The translations under genes were made by a program, and so were the position numbers. A DNA stretch of 59,816 bases, taken from NCBI GenBank assembly GCA_028822935.1, contig JAPKCM010000027.1, positions 1-59,816 of the forward strand. Direction: 5' to 3'. This DNA is from Akkermansiaceae bacterium (lineage in GTDB: Bacteria; Verrucomicrobiota; Verrucomicrobiia; Verrucomicrobiales; Akkermansiaceae). The notes below the pieces were generated by a model. That model did not search any database. It was given only the letters and a program-made list of their open reading frames with translations, and was not told where the DNA came from. This document shows, in pieces, positions 1 to 7,304 of the stretch. How positions within the stretch are numbered: position 1 is the stretch's first letter; each line of letters opens with the position of its first letter.

Positions 1-670
1 TCCCAGCGCGCACCGGATTGAGATCAATGTAAGCCGCCATCGTCCGCGATGCCGTCCCATCCTCTACAATCACACTCTTAAAGCGATCCTCCCAAAGCGT
101 CCCCTTACGTCTGTTCATTCGATTGAACCAAGAGGTAAATCGCTGCAAGAGCCCCTTCATAAACTCCGAAAGATCATGCATCCGGTAGAGAAACCGACCC
201 TTCACATTCTGAAGCCGCTCGTAAGCTACCTCATAAGCTTCCTGGGAAATCTTACCCAAGTTCAAAGCCCGTCGGGCCTCCTTCTCATATCCTCGCTCCG
301 CCCGCAGCTCCTCGCGAACGCCATCCACATAAACCAGAGAATAGAGCCCATCGAGTCGCTTAAAAAACTCCTCATCTGAAATCGTCTCAACCCGAGAAGC
401 CTCTTTCATCTCTTTCTCCCCTCTACTTCCGGCCTCCTCCCCCAGCTGCGGCGGCACTTCCAGGAGAATATGGAAATGGTTACTCATGATGCAGTAGCTC
501 AGGACCCGGCAGACTGAGAAATTCTCATACATCCGCATGAGCATCTTAAAATGCTCCCGTTCCTCATCTCCCAAGACAAAGCGCCGATCCACAATCCTAG
601 AGACCACGTGATAAATCACCGGTTTCTGAGGATCATCCTTCCAAGGAGCAAGCCAACGCGACTTCCGCAA
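1..670 (-). CDS. REP-associated tyrosine (Y1/IS200-like) transposase, 3' end outside window
   Basis: Single-strand DNA transposase of the TnpA-REP/Y1_Tnp family, thought to act on REP-type palindromes. The minus-strand translation contains YHVVSRIVDRRFVLGDEER near the N-terminus, the metal-binding HUH motif in MSNHFHILLEVPP (about residues 60-72), and YIDLNPVRAG at the left window edge, where this family usually has its Tyr/Asn-Pro block. No stop codon is reached before base 1, so the gene is cut by the window. The start is uncertain: I chose TTG at 670 (LRKSRWLAPW), because homologues begin at about this point and there is no in-frame ATG upstream, although the frame stays open to about 890. 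Family call is confident. Whether it is active cannot be judged. Confidence 0.85.
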   Translation of the reverse strand, partial: MRKSRWLAPWKDDPQKPVIYHVVSRIVDRRFVLGDEEREHFKMLMRMYENFSVCRVLSYCIMSNHFHILLEVPPQLGEEAGSRGEKEMKEASRVETISDEEFFKRLDGLYSLVYVDGVREELRAERGYEKEARRALNLGKISQEAYEVAYERLQNVKGRFLYRMHDLSEFMKGLLQRFTSWFNRMNRRKGTLWEDRFKSVIVEDGTASRTMAAYIDLNPVRAG

Positions 671-1029
671 AAGTCGACACTGGGCAGAGAGCAGATCACA
701 GAGCAAGCGGGTTCTTAATAAAAGGTCTGTCCCTTTATTATTATTTAATTTAGTCCCTTTATCATTAGGCCTTGGACCAATCAGGCTCCCTCCCTCTCGC
801 CACGCTCGACGGAGACTCTTACCTCGCAAGAAATGCCAAGCTTCGCTTGGCGCGTAATACCAGAAACAGTAGAAGAAATAAGGCGATTTTCGCCGTCCCA
901 GTTGAGTGGGGCATTTGCCAAGTAGATGGAAATCTTTTTCCCATATTTCAAAGATTAGAAAGAATTGGACCATTTTCTTCGTTTGTTATTGCGAACCAGT
1001 CTCAATAGCGCTTCATTAACACCACTCCC
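671..1029. other. Spacer between transposase and feoA
   Basis: No convincing gene. On the minus strand the transposase frame remains open to about 890 without an ATG and includes SLIGPRPNDKGT and NNNKGTDLLL, probably a leader rather than protein. The AT-rich stretch 725-765 has two direct copies of TAAAGGGAC. A weak inverted repeat TATTG(11)CAATA at 987-1007 lies about 23 bases before feoA, but it does not match a Fur box. Short open frames here have no recognisable content. Confidence 0.5.
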
Positions 1030-1278
1030 ATGAACTCTCTCGCCCTCGATCTCAAACGTGATTCTGCCCTGACCCTGAGTCAGGCTGCGGTCGGTTGTGA
1101 GTTCCAGATCAAGCAAGTAGAAGGATCCGCTTGTCGCCAGCTTCGCGAAATTGGCTTCTGCGAGCAGATGCGGGTGAAGAAAATCACCCACGGCCGGAAC
1201 ATGCTCTGCACCGTCTGCGGAACGCGATTGGCCCTGAGTAAGGACCTCGCTGACCAGATCCAAGTGGTTCCGGCCTGA
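1030..1278 (+). CDS. feoA: Ferrous iron transport protein A (FeoA)
   Basis: Small cytoplasmic SH3-like protein of 82 residues that supports FeoB-dependent Fe(II) uptake. The sequence has the FeoA pattern: TLSQAAVGCEFQIKQVEG at about residues 15-32, then the conserved LREIGFCEQMRVKKI, and an ending in ALSKDLADQIQV. Length is typical of stand-alone FeoA. It is followed after 12 bases by feoB on the same strand, which supports co-transcription. The ATG at 1030 has no strong Shine-Dalgarno sequence, but no other start gives a full domain. Confidence 0.93.
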   Translation: MNSLALDLKRDSALTLSQAAVGCEFQIKQVEGSACRQLREIGFCEQMRVKKITHGRNMLCTVCGTRLALSKDLADQIQVVPA

Positions 1279-1290
1279 TCGACCTGACAA

Positions 1291-3321
1291 ATGAATTCCT
1301 CATCTCCGGAAGCCCGAATTGCTCTGGTTGGCCATCCCAATGCGGGAAAAACGACCCTATTCAACGCCCTCACCGGCCAACGCCAAAAGGTGGGAAACTA
1401 TTCCGGAGTCACCGTTGAAAAAACCTCCGGAGAATTCTTCACCCCGCACGGAAATCGTTTCGAACTCGTCGATCTCCCCGGCTGCTATTCTCTCTCGCCC
1501 AATTCACCCGATGAAATGGTGACCCGGGACGTCCTTCTCGGAGTGCAAGAGGGAGAGGCAATTCCAGACCTCGTCCTTTGCGTCCTCGACGCCTCGAATC
1601 TCGAGCGCCACCTCAATCTCCTTCTGCAGGTCATCGATCTCGGCTACCCGGTGATCGCCGCTCTCAACAAGATCGATCAAGCGGAAGCGCAGGGACTTCG
1701 ACTCGACCCGACCGCGCTCACCGAAACTCTCGGGGTTCCCTTTGTCCCTCTTTCCGCACTCACCGAAAAAGGCTTCGTGGCACTCAAGCAATCGCTGCGC
1801 TTTCCCTTCCCCGCGCCTGGCGATCGGCACTGGCACGGATCGCACGCGGTCGAAGAATCTCTCAGCTCTCTCGAAAAGGTCGCCACTGAAGCAGGACTCG
1901 AACCTCCAGCTGCTCACGCCCTCCAGCTTCTCTCCGATCCCAGCTACCAAGACTCGGACCACTTGCCCGAGGCGCTTCGCGAAGCGGCGAAAAAGGGACC
2001 CCAACTCGCAGGAGAAATTTCCCAGGTCCGTGGAGAATTTGTCCACCGTGCGGTCGAAGCAGGCCTGCGTCGACCCGACGAAAAAGCGCTTCAACTCACC
2101 GATAAGATCGACGCCTACGCGCTTCACCGTTTCTGGGGATGGGGCTTTTTCTCAGCCATCATGCTCACTGTTTTCTGGAGCATTTTCCGTTTTGCCGAAA
2201 TTCCCATGGGCCTCATCGAAGAAGCCCAGGGCGCGCTCGGCAACTGGGTTGGTAGCTTTTTCGCCGAAGGCGATTTCCGCGACCTGCTCGTCGATGGAGT
2301 CATCGGCGGGGTCGGGGCGGTCGTTGTCTTTCTCCCGCAAATCCTCCTCCTTTTCTTCTTCATCAGTCTGCTCGAAAGTAGTGGTTACATGGCGCGCGCC
2401 GCCTTCCTCATGGACAGCGTGATGAGTCGCGTGGGCCTCTCGGGAAAGTCCTTCCTCCCACTCCTCTCCGGTTATGCCTGTGCCATCCCCGGCATCATGG
2501 CTACTCGCAGCATTCCCAGTGCCAAAGAACGACTCGCGACTATCCTCATCCTCCCGTGGACGTCCTGCACCGCCCGCCTTCCCGTCTATCTCCTGCTCGT
2601 GCCCCTGCTCGTTTCGGGCACCGGAGCGCAAACGCTCACTCTTTTCGCGATCTACGCCTTGGGCACCATCACCGCCCTCCTCGCCGCAAAATTCCTCAAG
2701 CCGCGACTCGGCCCCGCCGAAGCTCCGCAGTTCATGCTCGAGCTTCCGCCCTACCAGAAACCCGACTGGGGCTTCATCCTCCGACAAGTTTGGGACCGTG
2801 CCTTTTCCTTCCTAAAAAAAGCAGGAACGCTCATTCTCGGAATCTCGATCCTGCTCTGGTTCCTGGAAACTTATCCCAAATCGGATTCCGCCGACCCGGC
2901 GGCCCAACGCGAAGCCTCCTTCATGGGCATGGCTGGAAAGGTGATCGAACCGGTTGTCAAACCCCTCGGCTGGGATTCACGCACCGGAACCGCCATGCTC
3001 ACCTCCTTCGCCGCCCGCGAAGTCTTCGTGTCCTCGCTCTCGATCTCCTACGCAGTCGATGAAGAGGCCGACGGCGCTGAAGACAAACTCCGCGACCGCC
3101 TTGCCTCCGCCAAAAAACCCGACGGCTCTCCCCTGTTCACACCGCTGGCCATTCTTTCGCTTCTCATCTTTTACATCTACGCCCTCCAGTGTCTCCCCAC
3201 CACCGCAGTGGTAAAACGTGAAACCAACTCCTGGAAATGGGCCCTCGGCCAGCTTGGAGGAATGACTCTCTTCGCCTACCTCGCCGCCCTTGCAGTCTTC
3301 CAAATCGGCTCCTTATTCTAG
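1291..3321 (+). CDS. feoB: Ferrous iron transporter FeoB
   Basis: Inner-membrane Fe(II) transporter of 676 residues with an N-terminal GTPase domain. G1 is GHPNAGKT (14-21), G3 is DLPG (61-64) and G4 is NKID (126-129). After a helical linker the permease part begins at about residue 280 and contains two Gate segments, including the signature GYACAIPGIMATRSI and later FAAREVFVSSLSISYA. The length is somewhat shorter than the roughly 770 residues of the E. coli protein, but all motifs are present. It sits between feoA and a small Cys-rich membrane protein two bases downstream, so the three form one feo transcription unit. Confidence 0.97.
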   Translation: MNSSSPEARIALVGHPNAGKTTLFNALTGQRQKVGNYSGVTVEKTSGEFFTPHGNRFELVDLPGCYSLSPNSPDEMVTRDVLLGVQEGEAIPDLVLCVLDASNLERHLNLLLQVIDLGYPVIAALNKIDQAEAQGLRLDPTALTETLGVPFVPLSALTEKGFVALKQSLRFPFPAPGDRHWHGSHAVEESLSSLEKVATEAGLEPPAAHALQLLSDPSYQDSDHLPEALREAAKKGPQLAGEISQVRGEFVHRAVEAGLRRPDEKALQLTDKIDAYALHRFWGWGFFSAIMLTVFWSIFRFAEIPMGLIEEAQGALGNWVGSFFAEGDFRDLLVDGVIGGVGAVVVFLPQILLLFFFISLLESSGYMARAAFLMDSVMSRVGLSGKSFLPLLSGYACAIPGIMATRSIPSAKERLATILILPWTSCTARLPVYLLLVPLLVSGTGAQTLTLFAIYALGTITALLAAKFLKPRLGPAEAPQFMLELPPYQKPDWGFILRQVWDRAFSFLKKAGTLILGISILLWFLETYPKSDSADPAAQREASFMGMAGKVIEPVVKPLGWDSRTGTAMLTSFAAREVFVSSLSISYAVDEEADGAEDKLRDRLASAKKPDGSPLFTPLAILSLLIFYIYALQCLPTTAVVKRETNSWKWALGQLGGMTLFAYLAALAVFQIGSLF

Positions 3322-3323
3322 CG

Positions 3324-3485
3324 ATGGATTGGCAAACTCCCGCAGCAATTGGCGTCGTTCTCATCGCTCTGTTCTTCCTGGTGCGAGGAAGCGCAAAGAA
3401 AAAAGGATGCGGTGGAAGCTGCGACTGCGGGAAGGATGAGGGTTCTCAGAAAAAATCTGAGAGAATCCTCAAGGATCTGTCTTAA
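3324..3485 (+). CDS. Small Cys-rich single-pass membrane protein linked to FeoB
   Basis: A 53-residue protein starting with the ATG at 3324, two bases after the feoB stop. It has one transmembrane helix (about residues 7-21, AAIGVVLIALFFLV) and then a basic, Cys-rich tail KKKGCGGSCDCGK. This matches the FeoB-associated Cys-rich membrane protein family, which takes the place of FeoC in many bacteria; a role in FeoB assembly or iron handling is inferred from position. A longer in-frame start inside feoB (3237) is possible but would overlap the transporter by 85 bases, so it is not preferred. A perfect 7-bp hairpin lies inside its last codons (3444-3462). Confidence 0.75.
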   Translation: MDWQTPAAIGVVLIALFFLVRGSAKKKGCGGSCDCGKDEGSQKKSERILKDLS

Positions 3486-3630
3486 AAAACACTAATTAAC
3501 TCAACCCAGAGGAGAGGCTTTTAACACAGATTTTGCCGAACTTTTGGATACGTTTTGATTGAAACTTTATTACACAGATTTCGCTAGCGATGAAATCTTT
3601 ACAGGGCTCCGCTTGCGCCCCCCAAAACCT

Positions 3631-4224
3631 ATGCTTTCTTCCATGATGAGAGTCCTTCTCCTCCCACTCCTTGCGCTCGTCTCCTCCTGCTCCCTTCCAG
3701 CTGAGGACGCAGCCGACCCGCCAACCTACGACGACGAAGCGTCTCTTCCCGAAGGTTGGCCCAAGCCCGGGCCCTACAACGAAGTCTCCGAGAAAGAATA
3801 CCCCGCCTACCGCGCAGCCTTTACCGATGGAAAAGGCTCCATGACTTCATTCTGGAGGCTTTTCGGCCACATCAAAAAGAACGACATCCCGATGACCGCT
3901 CCCGTGGAAATGGCGATGAAGGAAGAAGGAGAAGGTAAAATGAAAATGGCTTCGATGGGCTTCCTCTACCAAAACACCGGGGTTGGTGAGATCGGCAAAG
4001 ACGGTGACAAGATCGAAATTCGCGACGTCCCCAAAGAAAAAGTCCTCAGCTACACTTGGATGGGCGGACGAAACGACAAGAGCCTCAAAATCGCAAAAGC
4101 TGCTCTGGAGGCGGCCCTTGCCGAGAAAAATCTCACCTTAAAATCTTTCCGCCTCCTCGGCTACAACGGCCCGGGAACTCCTACAAAAAAGCACACGCAC
4201 GAACTTCAGGCGCTCCTGAAGTAG
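3631..4224 (+). CDS. SOUL family haem-binding-like lipoprotein
   Basis: Predicted lipoprotein of 197 residues from the ATG at 3631. Its N-terminus is a signal peptide ending in LLALVSSC, a lipobox. The mature part carries the SOUL/HEBP pattern: YPAYRAAFTDGKGSMTSFWRLFGHI, then the family hallmark NDIPMTAPVEM, and LGYNGPGTP near the C-terminus. SOUL proteins bind haem or other tetrapyrroles in some organisms; the bacterial role is mostly unknown. An upstream in-frame ATG at 3559 would place 24 unlike-signal residues before the signal peptide, so it is rejected. The gene meets the convergent GH75-like gene eight bases further on. Proximity to feo is suggestive of iron or haem handling but not proof. 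Confidence 0.85.
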   Translation: MLSSMMRVLLLPLLALVSSCSLPAEDAADPPTYDDEASLPEGWPKPGPYNEVSEKEYPAYRAAFTDGKGSMTSFWRLFGHIKKNDIPMTAPVEMAMKEEGEGKMKMASMGFLYQNTGVGEIGKDGDKIEIRDVPKEKVLSYTWMGGRNDKSLKIAKAALEAALAEKNLTLKSFRLLGYNGPGTPTKKHTHELQALLK

Positions 4225-4232
4225 AATTCTCT

Positions 4233-5579
4233 TCATTCCTGTTTGGGAAGCTTGTCCTCCCAAATGTGGAGTTCGTAACCCGGCCCCAAGCCTCCGATCT
4301 CCTCGAGAAGCTGTGCACACTCAGAGCGCCACTCGGCGTAATTGGGGGCTTTCCATTTTTCAGAACTGCGTGGAAAAATGAGGTAGGTCACCGAGACGTC
4401 TGAAACAGGACGATTGTAGGGCGTCGCCCTGCTGTTTAATTCTTTCGCGAGACGCAGGCTACCTTCGCCCACCTTGAAGGTCGGCCCTCCGTCCCCCACA
4501 ATCGCAGGATAGGCCTTCTTTCCGTGAATGACGCAAACGTAGTCACCCACATTCGGCCCGTATGGATCGTCGCGGTCTTTGATAAAGTTCACCGGAATGA
4601 CGACGAAGGGATCATACTCGGCGATCAGGAAAGAGCGATTTTGCATATCCTCAATCCCCCTCCGCAGCATCTTGATGCGGTCCCGCAGCCAGACCTTCCG
4701 CGTCGACGTCGTCGCCGGATCGGCCAGCTCTTTATTTGCAGCCTCGACCCGCGTTTTCCAACCGGTCGCCATCGGATTTCCCACCGCTCCCGTCTTGGGC
4801 CAGCCATAGCTCGTGAAGGGTTGATAGTGAGTCGAATTGACAATTTCATCCGGCATTTGAGCAAGGCGATCGCCATCCGATCCGTCGGTCACAACGTCCA
4901 TGTCACTTTGCATCAGAAACACCATCCGCTTCGTCACCGGGTGCTCCATCTGCAACATCGTCTGACAATCGTAGTAATTGTGCTTCGTCAGGAGTTCATC
5001 TAATTGGGAAGCACTTGCCTGGAGGCGCTCCGCTTTATTCTGATAAAGAGTGGAGTAAAAATGCGACACTTTGGCCGTTTTTAAAAGTCGAGGCAGTCCG
5101 GGGAGCATGTCGCGCAAATTTGGATTCACCTTCTGAATCTCCTCCACCGTGATCGCTGCTTTAGGCTCCGCTAAAACCAGCATGTAGTTGGCAGCATAAG
5201 AGCCGGGTCGCTCGCGTTCCGCCGAGGCCAACCCGCCTTGCTCAAGCGTCACTCCTGATTTAAAATCGAAACCGCTGGAAGTCCGGGCGATATCGATCCC
5301 CTTCTCCACTTGGTAATAGCTTCCCTTGGGAACGACAATTTTTTCGATCACGCGGTCCTCATAGATCACTCTGGTTTCGACTTTGGGAGGCAATTCCACC
5401 GGATCAGGAGATGAGGAAAGACCCAGTTCCCGCCGCACCTTCTCGGGAAAAGGACTCAGAAACAGGAGCGCTAACGCGAAAGAAAGCATCAATAAAAGAA
5501 AAGTCAGCCAGGGAAAGGAACGTTGGGAAGCTCGAGAGCGGACGCCGTCGAGTTCGTAGGGATCAGGTCGTTGTGCCAT
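4233..5579 (-). CDS. Membrane-anchored GH75 (chitosanase-like) protein
   Basis: 448-residue protein with a short basic N-terminus, one transmembrane helix (about 24-43) and a large outer part. The last 130 residues match the fold signature of glycoside hydrolase family 75: YDPFVVIPVNF, then YVCVIHGKKAYPAIVGDGG and KVGEGSLRLAKEL. The Asp of GDGG (about 363) and the Glu of GEGS (about 372) have the spacing expected for the family's acidic catalytic pair. GH75 members hydrolyse chitosan; the true substrate here is unknown. The middle region (about 100-315) has no family I recognise. The gene is single, convergent with the SOUL gene and downstream of decayed genes on the same strand. Confidence 0.72.
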   Translation of the reverse strand: MAQRPDPYELDGVRSRASQRSFPWLTFLLLMLSFALALLFLSPFPEKVRRELGLSSSPDPVELPPKVETRVIYEDRVIEKIVVPKGSYYQVEKGIDIARTSSGFDFKSGVTLEQGGLASAERERPGSYAANYMLVLAEPKAAITVEEIQKVNPNLRDMLPGLPRLLKTAKVSHFYSTLYQNKAERLQASASQLDELLTKHNYYDCQTMLQMEHPVTKRMVFLMQSDMDVVTDGSDGDRLAQMPDEIVNSTHYQPFTSYGWPKTGAVGNPMATGWKTRVEAANKELADPATTSTRKVWLRDRIKMLRRGIEDMQNRSFLIAEYDPFVVIPVNFIKDRDDPYGPNVGDYVCVIHGKKAYPAIVGDGGPTFKVGEGSLRLAKELNSRATPYNRPVSDVSVTYLIFPRSSEKWKAPNYAEWRSECAQLLEEIGGLGPGYELHIWEDKLPKQE

Positions 5580-5629
5580 GAGGAGGTCGGGAGGTTAGCA
5601 AATCTCTCGAACGGCTCAATTCCCGAACA

Positions 5630-5990
5630 TTATTTTTCCTCCACCTCAACACAACCCATCCAGTGATCGAGCTGTGACAAATAAAGATTCGCAAGCGCGA
5701 AGTCCGTCTTGAGTTCAGTAAACTCAGCGCGCGCCATTTCAAGACCTCCACCCTGGAGCGCCGCCAGAGCCTTCCGGAATCCCTCTGGCACCATGGTCTC
5801 ATGCGCAAAAAGTCCTATCGCGGCCCGCAGTCCCTTCAAACGAAAATCTCCGAGCGAACTCATTCCCATCGTCCCCTCCGAAACAAGAGCCTCGGACACA
5901 AGCAAAGGCAGATCGGCCTACCAGGTGAAGCTTTCGATCCGTGACGCGAAATTCACCGCATCCCCCCAAGACGGTAAAGTCTGCCCGACT
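5630..5990 (-). pseudogene. C-terminal remnant of a class III adenylate/guanylate cyclase
   Basis: Minus-strand translation reads as the end of a class III nucleotide cyclase: DFTVLG, GDAVNFASRIESFTW, then LPLLVSEALV and LGDFRLKGLRAAIGLF, ending with a tail of about 50 residues. Three lesions are visible. The N-terminal half, with the metal-binding Asp residues, is missing upstream of about 5990. A run of six G (5962-5967) shifts the frame between DFTVLG and GDAVN; five G would restore it. An in-frame TAG at 5918-5920 separates FTW from ADLP. The gene therefore cannot make an active cyclase. It abuts a truncated subtilase on the other strand. Confidence 0.7.
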
Positions 5991-6361
5991 CCGACAACGC
6001 CCTCATCTACAAAGGCTGGCTCGATGCCGTCTACCTCCGCGGTATCCACGTCGCCGCCGCTGGGGCCAACAGCAGCTTCCAAACCCTGGAATGGCCCGCC
6101 CACTTCACCAGCGTCATCGGAGTAGGAACTGACGCTTTAAATCGTAAATTCCTCCAGCGCCAACGCGGCTCCCTCATCGAACTCACCATCGGAGGATTGG
6201 AAAAACAAGCCCTTTGGCCCGGCGGTCACACCCGCGAAGTCATGGGCTCGTCCTTCGCCGCTCCCAGAGCCGCCGCCCTCCTCGCAAGGCTCCTTTCGGT
6301 CTATCCAGAGCTCTCCCCGGCAGCCGCAAAATCGCTCCTCATCGAAATTGCTGAAGAATAG
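5978..6361 (+). pseudogene. C-terminal remnant of a subtilisin-like (S8) serine protease
   Basis: The frame ending with TAG at 6361 encodes the end of a subtilase. GIHVAAAGAN (the oxyanion-hole Asn block) is followed by FTSVIGVG, and then MGSSFAAPRAAALLARL, the block of the catalytic Ser (G-[TS]-S-x-A-x-P). The parts that carry the catalytic Asp and His are absent: the frame is closed by a TAA at 5975 and the recognisable sequence begins at about 5981 with LPDSDNALIYKGW. There is no start codon with a ribosome binding site. It is thus a 5'-truncated pseudogene. Its missing end coincides with the missing end of the cyclase remnant on the opposite strand. Confidence 0.72.
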
Positions 6362-6422
6362 ACGAATTCTGTCTTGCCAAAAATACCAAGATCACTCAGC
6401 TTCCCGCCGACCTCACAGTCGG

Positions 6423-6499
<77 letters not shown>

Positions 6500-6591
6500 C
6501 TTTACAACGTAGAGTGCCAACCTCGCAAAAGGTAAAAGGATAAGAACGCTGCTCCAGCCGAAGTGAACCTCAGCGAACAAAGACAGCCAGC

Positions 6592-6613
6592 GGTAATTCT
6601 GTCTCCCTGACCA
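6592..6613 (+). repeat. Degenerate copy of the tRNA-Pro 3' end
   Basis: GGTAATTCTGTCTCCCTGACCA, given here only as a coordinate match (6592-6613), repeats the T-arm to CCA end of the tRNA gene (6474-6499) with a few changes and a 3-base deletion. Direct repeats of a tRNA 3' end are typical of attachment sites left by tRNA-targeting integrases. The 90 bases between the two copies carry no integrase, so this would be a relic if it is one. It could equally be a decayed duplicate tRNA. Confidence 0.45.
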
Positions 6614-7304
6614 TCTCAAATATTTTAATCCCCTGTAAATTAGGGCCTTATTTATGTCTGGGTATCGAAAAATCGAAAGTTCCTAGCAGTCCGAATAGCA
6701 AAGTGCCTGGCAGAAGGAACCGAACTCCCCATCACGGACCCTCCTCCCGAGATCTAGGGCTAAAAAAATAAAAGCCTCCACTTAAGGCTGCGCACATTCA
6801 GCCCGGGTCTCCAGTTTGAAGAGCAGCTCTCAAATCCGCCAAGGAGTGAGCGGCGCTCTTCGCCGTGGTTTCCAAGCAAGAGGTCGTGGTTGCCCTTGCC
6901 ACGACTTCCTAAGGATAGTCTCTCCTCTCGGCCAGCCTCGCCCAAGGGACGATCACGTCGCAGAGCCTATTCTTGAAGGCGCTCGTCAAAGGCCGCATCC
7001 AGCCTGCTCTTCCTTTGCCCGATCAATGCTTGAACAAAAAGAAGGCTTTTCTGAATCCAGTTTTATGGTTGGGGCGATTACTCCATTGAAAGCCCAATTA
7101 ACCAAGTTTCATGAACCCATTTATCACTAACAATCTCCGCCTTCTAGGAATCCGAAGCTTCATCAAGAAAAACAACAAAACCACTCTTAGCTTCATTCCC
7201 CAATTCATCCCCACATCCACCGTAGCCCGAAGAGCGAAGGTGGAAGCCCGAAGAGCGTAGGAGGAAGCCCCCCTCGGCTGCCCCGCGTGAGACTTCCCTT
7301 CCGA
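6614..7304. other. Gene-poor spacer with a terminator-like hairpin and short tandem repeat
   Basis: No supported gene. On the minus strand a hairpin AGCCT-TAAGTGG-AGGCT followed by a T-rich run lies at about 6764-6789 and looks like an intrinsic terminator, although no gene is seen before it. From 6820 to 7000 there is GC-rich sequence without coding character, possibly an interspersed repeat. A 21-base direct repeat sits at 7224-7265. The spacer may hold transposon debris. Confidence 0.4.
7224..7270 (+). repeat. 21-base tandem repeat, two copies plus a partial third
   Basis: Two head-to-tail copies (7224-7244, 7245-7265) of a unit beginning AGCCCGAAGAGCG differ at two positions, and the first five bases recur at 7266-7270. 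The repeat lies about 35 bases after the stop of the minus-strand sulfatase gene, in non-coding DNA. Confidence 0.6.

Noticed and set aside
772-1008. 78-codon plus-strand frame before feoA
   Set aside because: No ribosome site, no family likeness, and it lies opposite the leader of the transposase; treated as spacer.
960-1029. Fur box before feoA
   Set aside because: Searched by eye; only a weak TATTG/CAATA inverted repeat at 987-1007 is present, which does not match a Fur or DtxR site.
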